Part shown: in pieces, positions 15,107-24,900 of the stretch
Position numbering within the stretch: the first letter of the stretch is position 1
Layout: the number at the start of each line of letters is the position of its first letter
From: a virus
Reading direction: 5' to 3' (one strand)
IMG/VR virus record: IMGVR_UViG_3300042897_000994
Coordinates: 62,001 to 126,000 of that record
Length of the DNA: 64,000 nucleotides
Notes under the pieces: generated by a model
Told to the model about the DNA's origin: nothing
Databases searched by the model: none
Seen by the model: only the letters and a program-made list of their open reading frames with translations
Made by a program: the position numbers and the translations under genes

Positions 15107-16315
15107 ATGAACAAAAAACACACGTTGGTAATAGATGGAAACTACTTTCTGTTTAGAACCTTATACGTTTTACCGAGAAACAAAGGAAAGATTTTAGAGA
15201 CTAAAGCCGATGTAGGAATTTTCGTAAGAAAACTTGCAACAGATTTCGCATCTGAGATTAGAAAATTTAGAACTATGGTAGATCAAGTGGTCTTTACTAT
15301 AGATTCAAAATCATGGAGAAAAGATTTTTATCCACAAAGCGAATACAAAGGTAATCGAAGTTCTGATGAATCTATCAATTGGGAAAATTTTGTAAAAGGT
15401 GGCGAAGACTTTAAAGAATTTTTAAAATCAAAGGGGGTTATTTTACATAAAGTAAATGGAGCTGAAGGTGATGATCTAATTTTTGCATGGTCAGTAAATG
15501 CTAACTACCGAGAAAAGCCGGTAATTGTTTTTTCTGGTGATAGAGATTTACTTCAGCTTGTAAATTACAATCAATCTACCAGATCTTACACTATCTTCTA
15601 TTCAAACACGCACAAAAAACTCTGTGTATTCAAGGGTTTTTCTGATTGGTTAGAAAGAGAAGAACATCAAGTCACTGATATTTTTGATATGCAAAAATCA
15701 GTTGAAGGAGATAACATCATTCGCAATGGTTTGAAATCTTTGATTAAAGATTCTAAGTTAAATTTAGAAGAAATTCATCCTGGAGAATTCGCATTTAAAA
15801 AGGTTTTAACTGGAGATGCTGGAGATAATGTAAAGCCAGTTTACTACTATCAAGTAACTAAAGATGACAAAACTAGAAATTACGGACTTTCTGACAAGAA
15901 AGCCGAAATGATTTTTAGAGAGTTTGAAAAAAAGTACGGTACCTTTAAGATAGAATACCTGTATGATGAAGAATATCAAAGACAAATCTGCAATTTAATT
16001 GTAAAACACTTAAATGCAGACAAAATGCCTTTCGATAGAATTCTTCAAAATATCAAAGACAACACACATTTAGTTATTTTGCATCAGAGATCAATTCCAG
16101 AAGAAATTACAAATCAAATGTTTGAATTAGTTGATCAAATGCAAGATTTAAAAATTCCAAATTTTGAAGCAATATCTTCTAAAGACGAATTGCTAAAAGG
16201 TTCTTCTTATCTAACTGAAAATTACAGACCGGCCAGTTCTAACTTCTTTGAAGAAGGAGGCGAAGAAGATAGGTCCTTCATCTTGAAGAGTAAACCTTCT
16301 GACTCTTTATTCTAA
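15107..16315 (+). CDS. rnh: RNase H / 5'-3' exonuclease (FEN1-like)
   Basis: T4 RNase H family 5' nuclease that removes RNA primers during lagging-strand synthesis. Metal-binding acidic motifs are visible: TLVIDGNYF at the start, VVFTIDSKSWRKDFYPQSEYKGNR, AEGDDLIFAW, FSGDRDLLQLV and LTGDAGDNV. About 400 aa, longer than T4 (305 aa), through insertions between motifs. I choose ATG 15107, two codons after an in-frame TTG. The last residues are KPSDSLF, a C-terminal (S/A)LF peptide shared with three other proteins of this phage and resembling a clamp-binding motif. Confidence 0.88.
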   Translation: MNKKHTLVIDGNYFLFRTLYVLPRNKGKILETKADVGIFVRKLATDFASEIRKFRTMVDQVVFTIDSKSWRKDFYPQSEYKGNRSSDESINWENFVKGGEDFKEFLKSKGVILHKVNGAEGDDLIFAWSVNANYREKPVIVFSGDRDLLQLVNYNQSTRSYTIFYSNTHKKLCVFKGFSDWLEREEHQVTDIFDMQKSVEGDNIIRNGLKSLIKDSKLNLEEIHPGEFAFKKVLTGDAGDNVKPVYYYQVTKDDKTRNYGLSDKKAEMIFREFEKKYGTFKIEYLYDEEYQRQICNLIVKHLNADKMPFDRILQNIKDNTHLVILHQRSIPEEITNQMFELVDQMQDLKIPNFEAISSKDELLKGSSYLTENYRPASSNFFEEGGEEDRSFILKSKPSDSLF

Positions 16316-16328
16316 AATATATAAACAG
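16316..16328 (+). promoter_or_regulatory. weak late-promoter-like element
   Basis: aATATATAAACAG between RNase H and the gp62-like gene. The predicted start (about 16333) lies inside that gene, so any transcript would serve only downstream genes. Could be chance in AT-rich DNA. Confidence 0.25.
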
Positions 16329-16748
16329 ATGGAACTTTTCGATTTTATAAAGGTAATTTTTGAGCAGAACAATAAGTACGAAAGTTTAAAGAGCTACGAT
16401 AAAGTTAAGCACAACTTTATGCTGAATAGATTTATGTCTATTCAATATCCTATTCAAGCTCAAATGTTTAACAGATTGGGAATTTCTTCTCTTGGAGTTT
16501 CTGATTCTTGGAGAAAAGTAGGTCGACAATATAAAAGAACTCCAGGTTGGGTTTTTACTAAGTTGAAGAAGAATCAGAAGAATCAAAAAAATTACTCGCC
16601 TTCACCGGAAGCGCTAAATTTATTTCTTCAAATTAATCAGATAGGAGAAAGAGAATATAAAGAAGCTCTACAGTTTAATCAAGAAGGTGTTGTTGAATCT
16701 TTAAAGTCGATTGAAAAACAATTAACTTCTAATGGAGCTAAAGAATGA
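16329..16748 (+). CDS. 62: putative clamp-loader small subunit, gp62-like
   Basis: 139-aa protein placed two genes after gp44. Its pattern resembles gp62: HNFMLNRFMSIQYPIQAQMFNRL (quoted as FMLNRFMSIQYP), then SDSWRKVGRQYKRTPGWVFTKL, and a C-terminal segment IGEREYKEALQFNQEG. T4 gp62 has FMVENALSQFP, SDEAHFN and RYGKWAK at equivalent places, and cyanophage gp62 has a short REAL..L segment at the end. Shorter than T4 (187 aa). This is pattern matching by eye; a profile search is needed to confirm. Confidence 0.5.
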   Translation: MELFDFIKVIFEQNNKYESLKSYDKVKHNFMLNRFMSIQYPIQAQMFNRLGISSLGVSDSWRKVGRQYKRTPGWVFTKLKKNQKNQKNYSPSPEALNLFLQINQIGEREYKEALQFNQEGVVESLKSIEKQLTSNGAKE

Positions 16749-17436
16749 AATTAATCATTGGGAAGTACCTGTTTGGATAGAAATAATTCTGTACAAGTCA
16801 TGTGCATATGATCTGAAGCTAGTTAATGATATTAGAACCAGAGCAGTAAAGACCAAAAACGAATCAAATGGTGAATCTCTCTTCATCTTACCTAAAGATC
16901 TTAAAGAACTAATATCTAAAAGACCTTATTCTACAAGATTAAAGAAACAGTCTAAGATGACTGAATCTGAGATAGCACAAGATGTAGATTCTGTTTATTT
17001 TATCAATAATATTCTGAATGCTCTTCAGAATTTGAGAATAGTTAAGATCTTTCTTTCTAATTCAATTTTTACAGGAAGAGTTTATAGTACTTTAGATGAT
17101 CAAGAAGTCATTATGCTAGAACATTCAGTAGAATATGGGGTTTTAGATCTTCCTAAATTCTTTACAGAAAAAGAACTCGAATCTTTTAATAAAGCGATGA
17201 TGAATTTAGGGTTTTTGAGCAACAAATATCTTCAAAGAGACCCCTATTTTAAAATTGGAACTAGTGAATTTTTACAGAAACTTGAAGATTATATAACTGA
17301 ACTTTTCTTAAAAGACGAAATAGAAGATCAAGATTCTAAAATGATTTTTCTTGATAAATTATACGCCTTAATTGATCCAAAGCTTGAAGAAGACGACACT
17401 TTGTTACTAGTCTTGACCGACTATAAGAATTTGTGA
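16732..17436 (+). CDS. hypothetical protein following the clamp-loader genes
   Basis: 234-aa, mainly helical, no Cys, no membrane segment and no recognised motif. It starts at ATG 16732, overlapping the preceding gene by 17 nt; the ATG at 16745 is in another frame that soon stops. The acidic C-terminus LEEDDTLLLVLTDYKNL is followed immediately by a late promoter. Cotranscription with gp44, RNase H and the gp62-like gene suggests a replication or assembly accessory role, but nothing in the sequence shows it. Confidence 0.6.
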   Translation: MELKNEINHWEVPVWIEIILYKSCAYDLKLVNDIRTRAVKTKNESNGESLFILPKDLKELISKRPYSTRLKKQSKMTESEIAQDVDSVYFINNILNALQNLRIVKIFLSNSIFTGRVYSTLDDQEVIMLEHSVEYGVLDLPKFFTEKELESFNKAMMNLGFLSNKYLQRDPYFKIGTSEFLQKLEDYITELFLKDEIEDQDSKMIFLDKLYALIDPKLEEDDTLLLVLTDYKNL

Positions 17437-17448
17437 TATATAAAAAAA
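17435..17448 (+). promoter_or_regulatory. late promoter
   Basis: gATATATAAAAAAA; octamer TATAAAAA at 17439-17446. Predicted start near 17452, about 7 nt before the TTG at 17459. Confidence 0.7.
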
Positions 17449-17458
17449 CACAAATGTC

Positions 17459-19405
17459 TTGGCAGTTTCAAGTAATACCGTAAACGAAGTCGGAGAATCA
17501 ATTTTAATTACTCTCATAGCTCCTTATGAAAGGGTAGTTTCAGTCTTGTCATACACAGATTCGGTTATAGGAGAGGATGCTTATAACTACTTCAAAAAAG
17601 AGTTCAGATGGTCCATTGATGATGTTACATATTCAGACTATTTGAATTTAACTGATGAGAATCTGTATTCTCTTAATTTAGATCCTAATAATCCATTTTG
17701 GATTCAGTATAGGTATACCGTTGAATCTTTAGAATCTGGTCATGAACTCACATTTGAAAGCATTTCTTTAGAAGTTTTAACAGAGCAAGGCACTCTCGTA
17801 GTTGTTCCTCAATATGAATGCTGTTCCGGTGATGAAGCTAATGTATGCAACAATCTGGTTTTAGAGTGCTGCGGGAATGAGACCTGGAATCCATATAATA
17901 TCGGAGGAGCAATTTCTACATATAAGTTTTTAAGTAAAGCAGTATCTGATATTTTTGGATTTTGTGTTCAGTATTACAAGACTGAAGCTGATCAAAGAAG
18001 CAAAGACGTTGTTCTAAAAGAATATACACTTTTTAATGTGATTGAATCCGCAGAGGTAAAAATCATGGTCCCAGACAATGAATTACCAACGAGAGAGATT
18101 GCATTTAATCCTTTGATGATGGATTATGCAATGGATGTTTTCGAGATTCATGTAGTAAAGAGTGAATTTGAACAGATATTTGGAAGAAAAAAGAAACCAG
18201 AACAGGGAGATTATCTTTATTTTCCTATTATGCAGAAACTTTATGAAGTTAACAGCGTAGCAAGACCAGATGATTTTATGTATGATTCTAGTTACTGGAG
18301 AGTAGGCTTAGTTACATATCAACAAAGAGGTAATTTTGCATTTAGTGATCAAAACATAGAAGATGAGGTGGAAGCCCTTATTTCTAATCTGGATGACTTT
18401 GAACCAGAAGTTATTAAAGAAGAAAAGATCATAACTAAACCACAAGAATATAAGACTGTAGGAACCGAAGGAAATGATTATGTAAGAAGAATTCTTCTGA
18501 AAAAATTAATCATCAAAGAAGAGAAGATTTACAATAACTGGACTGTAGTAGGAAAATATTATTATAGACTTTCTTCGCTCGCATCAGCTGAAAGAGGAAT
18601 AGTCTATAGATACAATTCCGGAATTTCCGAAGCAGATAGTAGAAGTTTCACGTACTGGTTCAAACCTGGATTTACCAAACCTATCTATTCAAACGTAAGT
18701 ATCACTTCGATATCTAATAACGGCGGATTAGCAGAAATAATCGTTTCCGCTACTGGATATGCAGTAGGAGACTATGTAGTTATTGAAGGCACATCCGATT
18801 ATAATGGTTTAGCAGAGATAGTTGAAGTTTCATCTTCATCGTACACTATTGATAAAGATTATGTAAGCTCTACCATTACACCAACTGCTAGACTGCATAA
18901 AGAAGAAAAATGTAATTTTCTTAATTATGAGTTAAATTCTTCAGTTTTATTCGGGGTAAGCTATACGCAGAATTATTATGTGATAGAGATAAACAGTATG
19001 AAATATGTCTTTAATTTGACGACTAATTCAGCTTCTCTTTCAAATAATCAATGGTATGCAGTAGTAATAAATTTCTCGAATGTTTTCCAACAGCTTTCGT
19101 TATTCTTATGGAAATCACAAACCCTTTTAGGTTCTAGCGATCCTACTCGAAACGTAGAGCTCGAAAACATTTATACGTCTACATATCAGACTTCATCAAA
19201 AGTTACTCTAGCTTCTAACGGGGAGTGGGGAGTTTATGGTTGCAATATGCAATTTACCAATTTTAGAATATTTACTCAGCCTATTGAAGTAGAAGAACAA
19301 TCTCTTGTACTTTCTCAATATGTTGTTAAGAATACAGATCTTGCGGAGCTAGTAGACAATGCTACTCCTCAACTCAGATTAAGCAGAGTTTCTAACCCTA
19401 GATAA
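17459..19405 (+). CDS. 14: neck protein (gp14-like) with C-terminal LamG-like extension
   Basis: The N-terminal 310 residues resemble T4-like neck protein gp14: FEIHVVKSEFEQIFGRKKKPEQGDYLYFPIMQKLYEVN (core KPEQGDYLYFPIMQKLYEV) followed by SYWRVGLVTYQQRG matches the gp14 pattern P-x-EGD-x-(I/V)YFPL-x-x-x-LFEI. Residues about 355-645 are beta-rich with FTYWFKPG and NNQWYAVVINFSN, typical of LamG/concanavalin-like jelly rolls. A Cys-rich loop (residues about 119-140) is odd for this phage. 648 aa against 256 in T4. The start is TTG; the ATG at 17454 is out of frame and stops after nine codons. Confidence 0.5.
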   Translation: MAVSSNTVNEVGESILITLIAPYERVVSVLSYTDSVIGEDAYNYFKKEFRWSIDDVTYSDYLNLTDENLYSLNLDPNNPFWIQYRYTVESLESGHELTFESISLEVLTEQGTLVVVPQYECCSGDEANVCNNLVLECCGNETWNPYNIGGAISTYKFLSKAVSDIFGFCVQYYKTEADQRSKDVVLKEYTLFNVIESAEVKIMVPDNELPTREIAFNPLMMDYAMDVFEIHVVKSEFEQIFGRKKKPEQGDYLYFPIMQKLYEVNSVARPDDFMYDSSYWRVGLVTYQQRGNFAFSDQNIEDEVEALISNLDDFEPEVIKEEKIITKPQEYKTVGTEGNDYVRRILLKKLIIKEEKIYNNWTVVGKYYYRLSSLASAERGIVYRYNSGISEADSRSFTYWFKPGFTKPIYSNVSITSISNNGGLAEIIVSATGYAVGDYVVIEGTSDYNGLAEIVEVSSSSYTIDKDYVSSTITPTARLHKEEKCNFLNYELNSSVLFGVSYTQNYYVIEINSMKYVFNLTTNSASLSNNQWYAVVINFSNVFQQLSLFLWKSQTLLGSSDPTRNVELENIYTSTYQTSSKVTLASNGEWGVYGCNMQFTNFRIFTQPIEVEEQSLVLSQYVVKNTDLAELVDNATPQLRLSRVSNPR

Positions 19406-19413
19406 ATAATTAT

Positions 19414-20061
19414 ATGTCAAAAAGAAAAGAAGAACTTAGATCCCAAATCGATCATCTAATTCACGACGATCTACCACTCGAAGTTCCTGGTTACGATGAA
19501 GAAAATATCGATGATGTAGCCAAGAGAACTACCGATTATGTAGATTATACTGAAACAAAGGCAAGGACTCTTACCAAAGCAAAAAAGCTCATGGACGGTC
19601 TTTTAAAATTGTATCTTTCAGAAGAAATTATTGAAGATCATGAATACATCAAAGCCAAACTTGAACTTGATAAAATGGCTTTAAGCTCTTTGATCTTTCA
19701 AATGGAGGCTGCCGAAAGAGCAATTGTTACAATGCTTCGAAACATAGACGATGGCGAAATGCACCCTCGTATGTTTGAAGTTTTAGGTGGAATGCAGAAG
19801 ACTCTTCTAGATATTATCAAAAGCCAAACTATGTACATGATGGCAGCTGAAGAAAATATTAAAAAGATAGGAAGAGATATTGATGTTTATCATTCAAGTC
19901 CCCAGAAAGCAATAGGTCCTAAAAATACAAACTCTGATGGGGGAATGTCAGTAAGAGGAACAAAGGATTTAATGAAGAGTATACAACAAAAACCGGAAGA
20001 AGAGCTTGATTTTCAACCACCTGAAATAGAAGACGTAACTCCAGAAGAAGACGAAGATTAA
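19414..20061 (+). CDS. 16: small terminase subunit, gp16-like
   Basis: Recognition subunit of the DNA-packaging motor. It lies immediately before gp17, as in T4. 215 aa, helical, with acidic ends. The central segment HPRMFEVLGGMQKTLLDIIKSQTMYM matches T4 gp16 [28 protein letters not shown] (compare core PRMFEVLGGMQ). An upstream Lys-rich helix could contact DNA. Longer than T4 gp16 (164 aa). The stop is followed within 2 nt by the gp17 ATG. Confidence 0.78.
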   Translation: MSKRKEELRSQIDHLIHDDLPLEVPGYDEENIDDVAKRTTDYVDYTETKARTLTKAKKLMDGLLKLYLSEEIIEDHEYIKAKLELDKMALSSLIFQMEAAERAIVTMLRNIDDGEMHPRMFEVLGGMQKTLLDIIKSQTMYMMAAEENIKKIGRDIDVYHSSPQKAIGPKNTNSDGGMSVRGTKDLMKSIQQKPEEELDFQPPEIEDVTPEEDED

Positions 20062-20062
20062 T

Positions 20063-21883
20063 ATGCCAGCACAGTATAAAGATAGCGAAGTACAGCTAGT
20101 AGTCCCAAAGGGAGATCTTGAAGAAAGAATTTCCTGGAGCAGTGAAAAAGTCAGCCAGTTTATGCTTGCTCTCGACGAAGGATATAAACCCAAGGGTGGA
20201 ACTCCTTTCTATGAAGGTAATCCTGATTTGAGAAAGGGAAATATACTTTTTGATTATACTGCACATGAAATTGAAGAAATTAAAAAATGCGCATCAGATA
20301 TATGTTATTTTGCCGATAACTACTGCACTGTAATGACTGATGAAGGTCTTAGAACAATTGTTCTCAGAGATTATCAGCATGAAATGTTGAATCACTTTCA
20401 AGATAATAGATTTTCAATATGTCTCGCAAGTCGTCAGATAGGAAAGACAATATGCTCTTCTATCTATATTGCATGGTATGTCTTATTTAACTATGACAAA
20501 AATGCTTTGATTCTTTCTAACAAAGGCGCAACTACTAGAGAAATTATTGATAAGGCAAAAGTAATTCTTGACAATTTACCTTTCTTTTTGAAACCTGGTG
20601 TCGTAAAGAATGACGTCTTTAATATGAAGTTTGATAATGGCTGTCGTATCATCGGTCAGAGTACAACTAAAAAGGCAGCAATCGGTTTTACCATTCACTT
20701 GTTGTTTATGGACGAGTTTGCACACATCCATTCAAGTTTCTTGGACATATTTTACGAAAACGTTTATCCTACAATTTCATCTTCAAAAATCTCTAGAGTA
20801 ATCATAACGAGTACTCCAAATGGTTTTAACAAATTCTACGATCTCTATACTACTTCGATAAACGGTAAAAATGAATATGCACCCTTCCGAGTAGACTGGT
20901 GGCAAGTTCCCGGCAGGGATGATGCATGGATGAAAAGAGAAGTAGCGAATCTTGGAACAGAAGAAGCTTTCAACAGACAATATGGCAATCAGTTTATCGC
21001 TAGTTCTAATCTACTCTTAGGGCCTTCTACTATTAAACGTTTACAGGCTGGAGAAAAAGCTTTTGTTCATCATGAATTTTATGAGTTAGATGACATTGAT
21101 ACTAATTATAGCAGTCTGGTCTGGCATCCTGAATTCGATATTGATAGAACAAGAGAAGACGGAGAATACTGGGTTCTTTCTGTAGATATCGCAGAAGGAA
21201 ACGGTGGAGACTATTCAGTAATTAATATCTTCAGTATTGATGTTATCCCAACTGAAGACTTTAAGAATATCAAAAATCCTGGTACTTTTATCGACTTTTT
21301 TGGATTGAAGCAGATAGGAGTTTTCAGAAGTAATGAGCACACAATAGAAGAATTTAGTAAAATTCTATATGTTTTAGGATTTAATATTTTTGATCCAGAA
21401 AACGTTAAAATGGTTATTGAGTGGAATATGTTTGGATCCGAATTGATTAGAAGAATGGAAACTATTTTTCCAGCCAAGAATGATTTTGATGAAGAAATGA
21501 TAGTCAAATTTAAACATAGAGCAGATGCCAAACAGCTTAAATTCGGATTAAAACTAAAAAGAGATAACAAATCAATCTTCTGTCAAAATTTTAAAAAATA
21601 TGTTTCGCAAAATAGAATTACAGTAGAACACAAACACACAATTACCGAGTGTATTAGTTTCGGTAAAACACCAACCGGAAGCTACGAAGGAATGTTAGGA
21701 AATGACGATTTAGCAATGTCATGTGTAAACGTTTCTGAATTTTTTCATACCGTTGACTTTTCTGATTTTGTAGAAGAAAAATATGACCTTGTAGATAAAA
21801 GTATTCAAAATGTGATTGATGAATTATTGGCAAGAGATAAAGATGACGGTAATCTTTTTTATGATATTTACGATCTAGTTTGA
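20063..21883 (+). CDS. 17: terminase large subunit, gp17-like
   Basis: Packaging ATPase-nuclease. Walker A-type SRQIGKT at residues 123-129, Walker B LLFMDE at 213-218, coupling motif TSTPNG at about 250-254, and a C-terminal RNase H-like nuclease starting with SVDIAEG (Asp375). The length of 606 aa matches T4 gp17 (610 aa). It is translated with the small subunit. Two late promoter elements follow its stop, for the sheath gene. Assignment is secure. Confidence 0.97.
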   Translation: MPAQYKDSEVQLVVPKGDLEERISWSSEKVSQFMLALDEGYKPKGGTPFYEGNPDLRKGNILFDYTAHEIEEIKKCASDICYFADNYCTVMTDEGLRTIVLRDYQHEMLNHFQDNRFSICLASRQIGKTICSSIYIAWYVLFNYDKNALILSNKGATTREIIDKAKVILDNLPFFLKPGVVKNDVFNMKFDNGCRIIGQSTTKKAAIGFTIHLLFMDEFAHIHSSFLDIFYENVYPTISSSKISRVIITSTPNGFNKFYDLYTTSINGKNEYAPFRVDWWQVPGRDDAWMKREVANLGTEEAFNRQYGNQFIASSNLLLGPSTIKRLQAGEKAFVHHEFYELDDIDTNYSSLVWHPEFDIDRTREDGEYWVLSVDIAEGNGGDYSVINIFSIDVIPTEDFKNIKNPGTFIDFFGLKQIGVFRSNEHTIEEFSKILYVLGFNIFDPENVKMVIEWNMFGSELIRRMETIFPAKNDFDEEMIVKFKHRADAKQLKFGLKLKRDNKSIFCQNFKKYVSQNRITVEHKHTITECISFGKTPTGSYEGMLGNDDLAMSCVNVSEFFHTVDFSDFVEEKYDLVDKSIQNVIDELLARDKDDGNLFYDIYDLV

Positions 21884-21894
21884 TATATAAATAG
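21882..21894 (+). promoter_or_regulatory. late promoter (perfect TATAAATA), distal of a tandem pair
   Basis: gATATATAAATAG overlapping the gp17 stop; TATAAATA at 21886-21893 is identical to the T4 late consensus. Predicted start near 21899. Confidence 0.65.
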
Positions 21895-21920
21895 AAGAAT
21901 ACAAAAAGCTATTCCGCGAA

Positions 21921-21935
21921 GATATATAAAAAAAA
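21921..21935 (+). promoter_or_regulatory. late promoter, proximal of a tandem pair for tail sheath
   Basis: gATATATAAAAAAAA; octamer at 21925-21932. Predicted leader of about 9 nt to the ATG at 21947. The tandem arrangement may raise sheath expression. Confidence 0.7.
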
Positions 21936-21946
21936 TCTAACTAAAA

Positions 21947-24900
21947 ATGGCATTAAGTCCTCAAATTGCTGCATTCAAATCTTCAGGTGTATATAGACTG
22001 GAGTTTGACAAAAGTCAAACCGTAGCTATTCCAGCTGAACAATTAAGACTTATCGTAGGATTTTCTAGAAAAGGTCCTTTTAATACTCCAGTGTTTTGTC
22101 CAGATTCAGGTTTCTTTAGAAGTGTTTTCGGAGACATCAGCAGAGCTGATGAGAGAAAACAAAGTTACTTCCACAGAAGCTGTTTAACTGCATTGGAGAG
22201 AGGTCCAATTCTAGCTCTTAACCTATTGAGATTAAACAACGCTACCGATGGCACCGGAGACTACGATGAGGCATATATGTTCTCTAGTAGTTCAACTTCG
22301 GCTAACGAAGGTTACACCACAGACGCACTCTACTCTGGTTACTACAATCAAGATAAGTTCTTCTATCCAGAAGAAGCAGCTACTTTAACAAACATTGGAG
22401 CGACAGACTCGGCTCCTTTCAACAAATTATTCAACTTCGTAAATCTTGGTCAGTCAAAGCTAACAGTTCTTGTTAGAAAAGCTGCTCCAGATAACGTAAG
22501 AGGTTTCAACGTTACAGTTCAAGACTGGTACGGATCTGCAAATATTCCAAGCTTTTTAAACCCTGAAAGTTATATTTCAGATTTTATGGTAGATGTGCTT
22601 GTAATGGGTGGAGATTTCGGTGCTGATGCAACTGCAACCTATCCTTACGAAAGATTCTCTTCAGATCCTTCTTTTGCTCAATATTTTGACAAGCAAAGAG
22701 GTTTGGTTAGAAAACTTTCTCCAAGTGATGTAACTGATACTTCAGTTGCTCAATTCTTGAATCTTCCACAAGTTCAATTCCTTTCAACATACACAGGTTG
22801 TTTAATCCCTGAATTTACAGATCTTCAAGGTAATAACTTGTATATTGAAACTCTAATTAACGCAGATACTGCAGCAACCGGTTTATTCTGTGCAATAAAC
22901 ACTGCAATGTTTGATCTTGATCTGGTTATCGATGGAGTAAATGGTGGAATTGACCTAGTAGGCCACGAACTCGAAAGACTTAAACCTGAAACTGTAGACT
23001 TCCTTTCGTATAAAGGAACCATTGTATCAGATCTTAGCTATGCAGGAAACGTAAGTACTGTTAATTCGGTTTCTCTATCTGGGTGCACGATTTTACCAGA
23101 AAGTGCGGGAGATATAGAATTTAGCGTATCTAAAGCAAGTAACCTTGCTCTTTATAATGTAATCACAGGAATGACTGCTAACGTTGATGTTAGCGATAGA
23201 ACAGTAGGTACGTATATTCTAACGGCGACTGGAAGTTATGCAGTACCTGTTATCTTTAAAACTTCTACTTCTACGCAAGCTACTTTTGCAGTATCCAGTG
23301 TAAAAAGCGATACTTCTAGTAATTTTAGTGCTGCAGATTTTCCAAATGCAAGTGGAACCCTTAAATTTATTAATCCTGTTGATATGAATTTTGTAACTCA
23401 AGAAGACGGAGATACTGGTACTATTGTTGCAGGACCCGCTTCTACTCTATATGAAGCTGCACAAGACGGGATTGTTACTGATGGTGATAAAGCAGAATTC
23501 GGAGCAACATATGCAACTTCTGCTACTCTATATCTAGACTTTAACGCAGAGAACAAAGATTATATCTATTCCAACAATAGTGGAATAGATGAAATACCTA
23601 TTTCAGACGAATTATACCCACTCCCAGTATTTACTGTAAATGCTTATGAAGATGCAGCTTTCACTTCACCAGTTACTGATGACGCAGATTTCGGAATTAA
23701 TCAGGGAGGTAAGTTTTTCTTCAATACTGCTGAAGTACCTTATACTAACGGTACATTCGGAGTTCAAACCTTTGCAGGTTCTCTTAACATAACAATGGAT
23801 GTTTTAGAAGATTCTACAAATGCTGGAAGTACTCTAAGAGCAAACCAAGTCATCGTAAGTTCTACATATTCTGCAGATGTTCTGGTAGGAAACTACTTAG
23901 TTCAAAATGTAGGAAACACTGCTTCTGGGATTTCTTCTAGATTAACTAGGATCACCGAAGTAGTCGGTTTAAGTAACTTTACAAATCCTTCACACCCTAC
24001 ACCACAAAATGCTCTTAAAATTACATGTACTGGTGAAATCTTCATCAATACAATAGGCGGACAAGACACTGTAGAATTATACTACCCTGTTACTGAATGG
24101 TTTAACTACTATGAGCTTTTCACTCTAGACGGATTTGCATTAGGTTCTTATAATATGCCTGATGGTACTAATGACCAACAGAATAATATCATATACGATA
24201 CTTTATCTGGAACTAACTTATTTAATGCTCTAATCGATAAAGACAATATTTCTTACAGATATATCGTAGATACATTCGGAAACGGAATCGAAGCTGGAGA
24301 TAAAGCACTATTATTTACTCTTGCAAAAGAAAGACAAAATGCATTCTTACTTGCAAACGCTCCTTCAGTAGCAAACTTTAAGAAGAGCACCGATCCTTCA
24401 TTCTTGAATATATTAGGACAGTTTGATACTTACTTTGTTTCTACTGGTGGTAATCTTTCAAATAACCCAACTGTTAGATATTCATTACCTAGCATAACAC
24501 AAGGTTCTAGCTATGGAGCTTTCTACTTCCCATTCCTAGTGGTTAGAGAAAATGGAAGCAACATTACAGTTCCACCAGCTGCTTATGTTTCTAATAACTA
24601 TATCGACAAATATACTGCAGCTCTTCCTTGGTCAATTGTGGCCGGAACTAGAAGAGGGGTACTTGGGGGTAGAGGTTTAGTTGGAGTTGAATACAACTTA
24701 AGCAAAACTGATAGAGATAACGTTGAACCGTTTGGATTGAATCCAATTGTATTCCAACCAGGAAGTGGATTGGTAATCTTCGGTAACAAAACTGCACAAC
24801 AAAACGTTGTAAGTGCTCTATCATCTGCACACGTTAGAGAAGTTCTAATCTACATTCAAGATGGATTGGCCGCAATCTTGAGGAACTACTTGTTTGAATT

